Origin: Arcobacter sp. EP1 | Lineage (GTDB): Bacteria > Campylobacterota > Campylobacteria > Campylobacterales > Arcobacteraceae | Direction: 5' to 3' | Length of the DNA: 64,000 bases | NCBI GenBank assembly: GCA_001655195.1 | Contig: LPNY01000021.1 | Coordinates: forward strand, 426-64,425 | Shown here: piece after piece, positions 63,601-64,000 of the stretch | Layout of the letters: each line of letters starts with the position of its first letter | How positions within the stretch are numbered: position 1 is the first letter of the stretch | Notes under the pieces: generated by a model | Told to the model about the DNA's origin: nothing | Database searches by the model: none | What the model saw: only the letters and a program-made list of their open reading frames with translations | Translations under genes and position numbers: made by a program

Positions 63601-63755
63601 AAAGTCCTACTATTGATATGTATTTTAAAATTCTTTTAATCTGATCCTATAAAATAGGTTGAAACAACAAATTTACGAAGAAGTTTTTATACATAAAACT
63701 AAAACAACATCCACAATTCTTAGTAGGACTTACGAAGAAGTAGATTTAACACTTA
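63601..63755. other. Non-coding stretch of the short minus-strand unit
   Basis: About 155 bases follow the 27-residue ORF in the predicted transcript. They contain a repeated TTACGAAGAAG (near 63669 and 63730) and a ten-base inverted repeat (AGTCCTACTA near 63602 with its complement near 63719). No convincing gene was found. This could be an RNA structure or a decayed gene. Confidence 0.35.
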
Positions 63756-63839
63756 TTATACTGTCGCTTCAGCAAACATCATTACAATTAATGTTGCAGC
63801 TGATAAACTATAAATTGCAAGACCAAATAAACGTTTCAT
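63756..63839 (-). CDS. 27-residue hydrophobic peptide (small ORF) under TetR-type operators
   Basis: The ORF encodes MKRLFGLAIYSLSAATLIVM plus seven residues (MFAEATV). The product is a short basic start and a single membrane-helix-like segment. AAGGAG lies at proper spacing, and a consensus promoter (63918-63946) directs transcription toward it. A terminator follows about 160 bases after the stop. It may be a membrane micro-protein or a leader peptide. No homologue was recognised. Confidence 0.55.
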   Translation of the reverse strand: MKRLFGLAIYSLSAATLIVMMFAEATV

Positions 63840-63860
63840 CTTGAATCTCCTTAAATTAAT

Positions 63861-63876
63861 TTGACTAATCAGTCAA
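63861..63876. promoter_or_regulatory. TetR-type palindrome 1
   Basis: TTGACTAATCAGTCAA has six-base perfect arms and lies just upstream of the ribosome site of the 27-residue ORF. It is one of four related sites in about 130 bases. Confidence 0.6.
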
Positions 63877-63897
63877 ATTCAGAAAGGAGTAGAAACC

Positions 63898-63913
63898 TTG
63901 ACTAACTGGTCAA
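63898..63913. promoter_or_regulatory. TetR-type palindrome 2
   Basis: TTGACTAACTGGTCAA has five-base arms and should overlap the transcription start of the minus-strand promoter, a place for strong repression. Confidence 0.6.
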
Positions 63914-63917
63914 GGAA

Positions 63918-63946
63918 ATTATAACAAATATTGACTAACTAGTCAA
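63918..63946 (-). promoter_or_regulatory. Consensus sigma-70 promoter for the 27-residue ORF
   Basis: On the minus strand TTGACT (63946-63941) is followed by exactly 17 bases and TATAAT (63923-63918). It is the best promoter match in the window. Palindrome 3 covers the -35 and palindrome 2 covers the expected start near 63911, so it is built for tight repression. Confidence 0.75.
63931..63946. promoter_or_regulatory. TetR-type palindrome 3
   Basis: TTGACTAACTAGTCAA has six-base perfect arms and overlaps the -35 of the minus-strand promoter. Confidence 0.6.
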
Positions 63947-63974
63947 GAGGTTTTTCGCTAAATTTTGAAATTTC

Positions 63975-63990
63975 TTGACTGATTGGTCTA
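63975..63990. promoter_or_regulatory. TetR-type palindrome 4
   Basis: TTGACTGATTGGTCTA is a weaker fourth copy close to the window edge. It may serve a divergent gene beyond 64000, possibly the regulator itself. Confidence 0.45.
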
Positions 63991-64000
63991 GTTTATGGTT

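Noticed and set aside
63659-63844. Plus-strand 61-codon ORF with a repeated Tyr-Glu-Glu-Val segment
   Set aside because: It starts at a TTG without a ribosome site, lies opposite the 27-residue ORF and its repeat comes from the short DNA repeat noted there.
1-64000. CRISPR arrays, tRNA/rRNA genes, insertion sequences or prophage
   Set aside because: No regularly spaced repeats, transposase or phage motifs, or tRNA-like cloverleaf sequence were found by eye on either strand.

Overview
The window looks like a chromosomal segment of a Campylobacterota bacterium, most likely a marine or estuarine member of the Arcobacteraceae. The DNA is AT-rich. It carries frdCAB in Wolinella/Campylobacter order, a tandem pair of bacterial dynamins like those of Campylobacter jejuni, a long menaquinone-type UbiD decarboxylase, and many orphan histidine kinases with the phosphoacceptor motif AHQWRQPL. 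Unlike Campylobacter and Helicobacter it has true nuoE and nuoF genes, so complex I should accept NADH. No tRNA, rRNA, CRISPR array, insertion sequence or prophage gene was seen.

Layout. 1-2395 (minus): tightly overlapping operon of a small unknown protein, pabA/trpG, a polytopic membrane protein and a pseudopilin cut by the window edge. 2476-6168 (plus): Fe(III) ABC importer fbpABC behind two Fur-like boxes. 6243-8480: large periplasmic-sensor GGDEF protein. 8491-10305 (minus): UbiD-family decarboxylase. 10441-11604: PatB/MalY C-S lyase. 11721-26240: full complex I operon nuoABCDEFGHIJKLMN with nuoCD fused and citrate synthase gltA inserted between nuoF and nuoG. 26512-30025: frdCAB. Together these give NADH- and menaquinone-linked respiration.

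30261-34603: tandem dynamin-like GTPases. 34678-36591: small membrane proteins, a YgjP-type metallopeptidase and short unknowns. 36763-37709: an Rrf2 Fe-S regulator and a small secreted protein, whose promoters share paired CTACCT-type palindromes. 37831-43140: a degenerate receiver-like protein, small unknowns and two orphan PAS/GAF histidine kinases. 43352-47235: a TPP enzyme/aldehyde dehydrogenase operon behind a perfect FNR/CRP-type site, flanked by two paralogous 62-residue membrane proteins. 47405-52624: another histidine kinase, YtoQ, a PhyH-type oxygenase and Tex. 52629-56889: short asparaginase, DUF1653-like protein, thioesterase, Nudix protein and a FIST/histidine kinase operon. 57131-62589: glycosyltransferase, then the recQ-thyA-folA-methyltransferase operon (minus). 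62675-64000: an EamA transporter, then a short transcription unit encoding a 27-residue peptide under four TetR-type palindromes.

Most of the window is ordinary core metabolism. The stretches most worth a second look are the Rrf2 operator quartet with its secreted protein and pseudo-receiver neighbour (36.7-38.4 kb), the FNR-linked TPP/ALDH block with flanking paralogues (43.3-47.2 kb), and the short TetR-type repressed unit at the right edge (63.6-64.0 kb). All family assignments come from reading motifs by eye; no database search was run.
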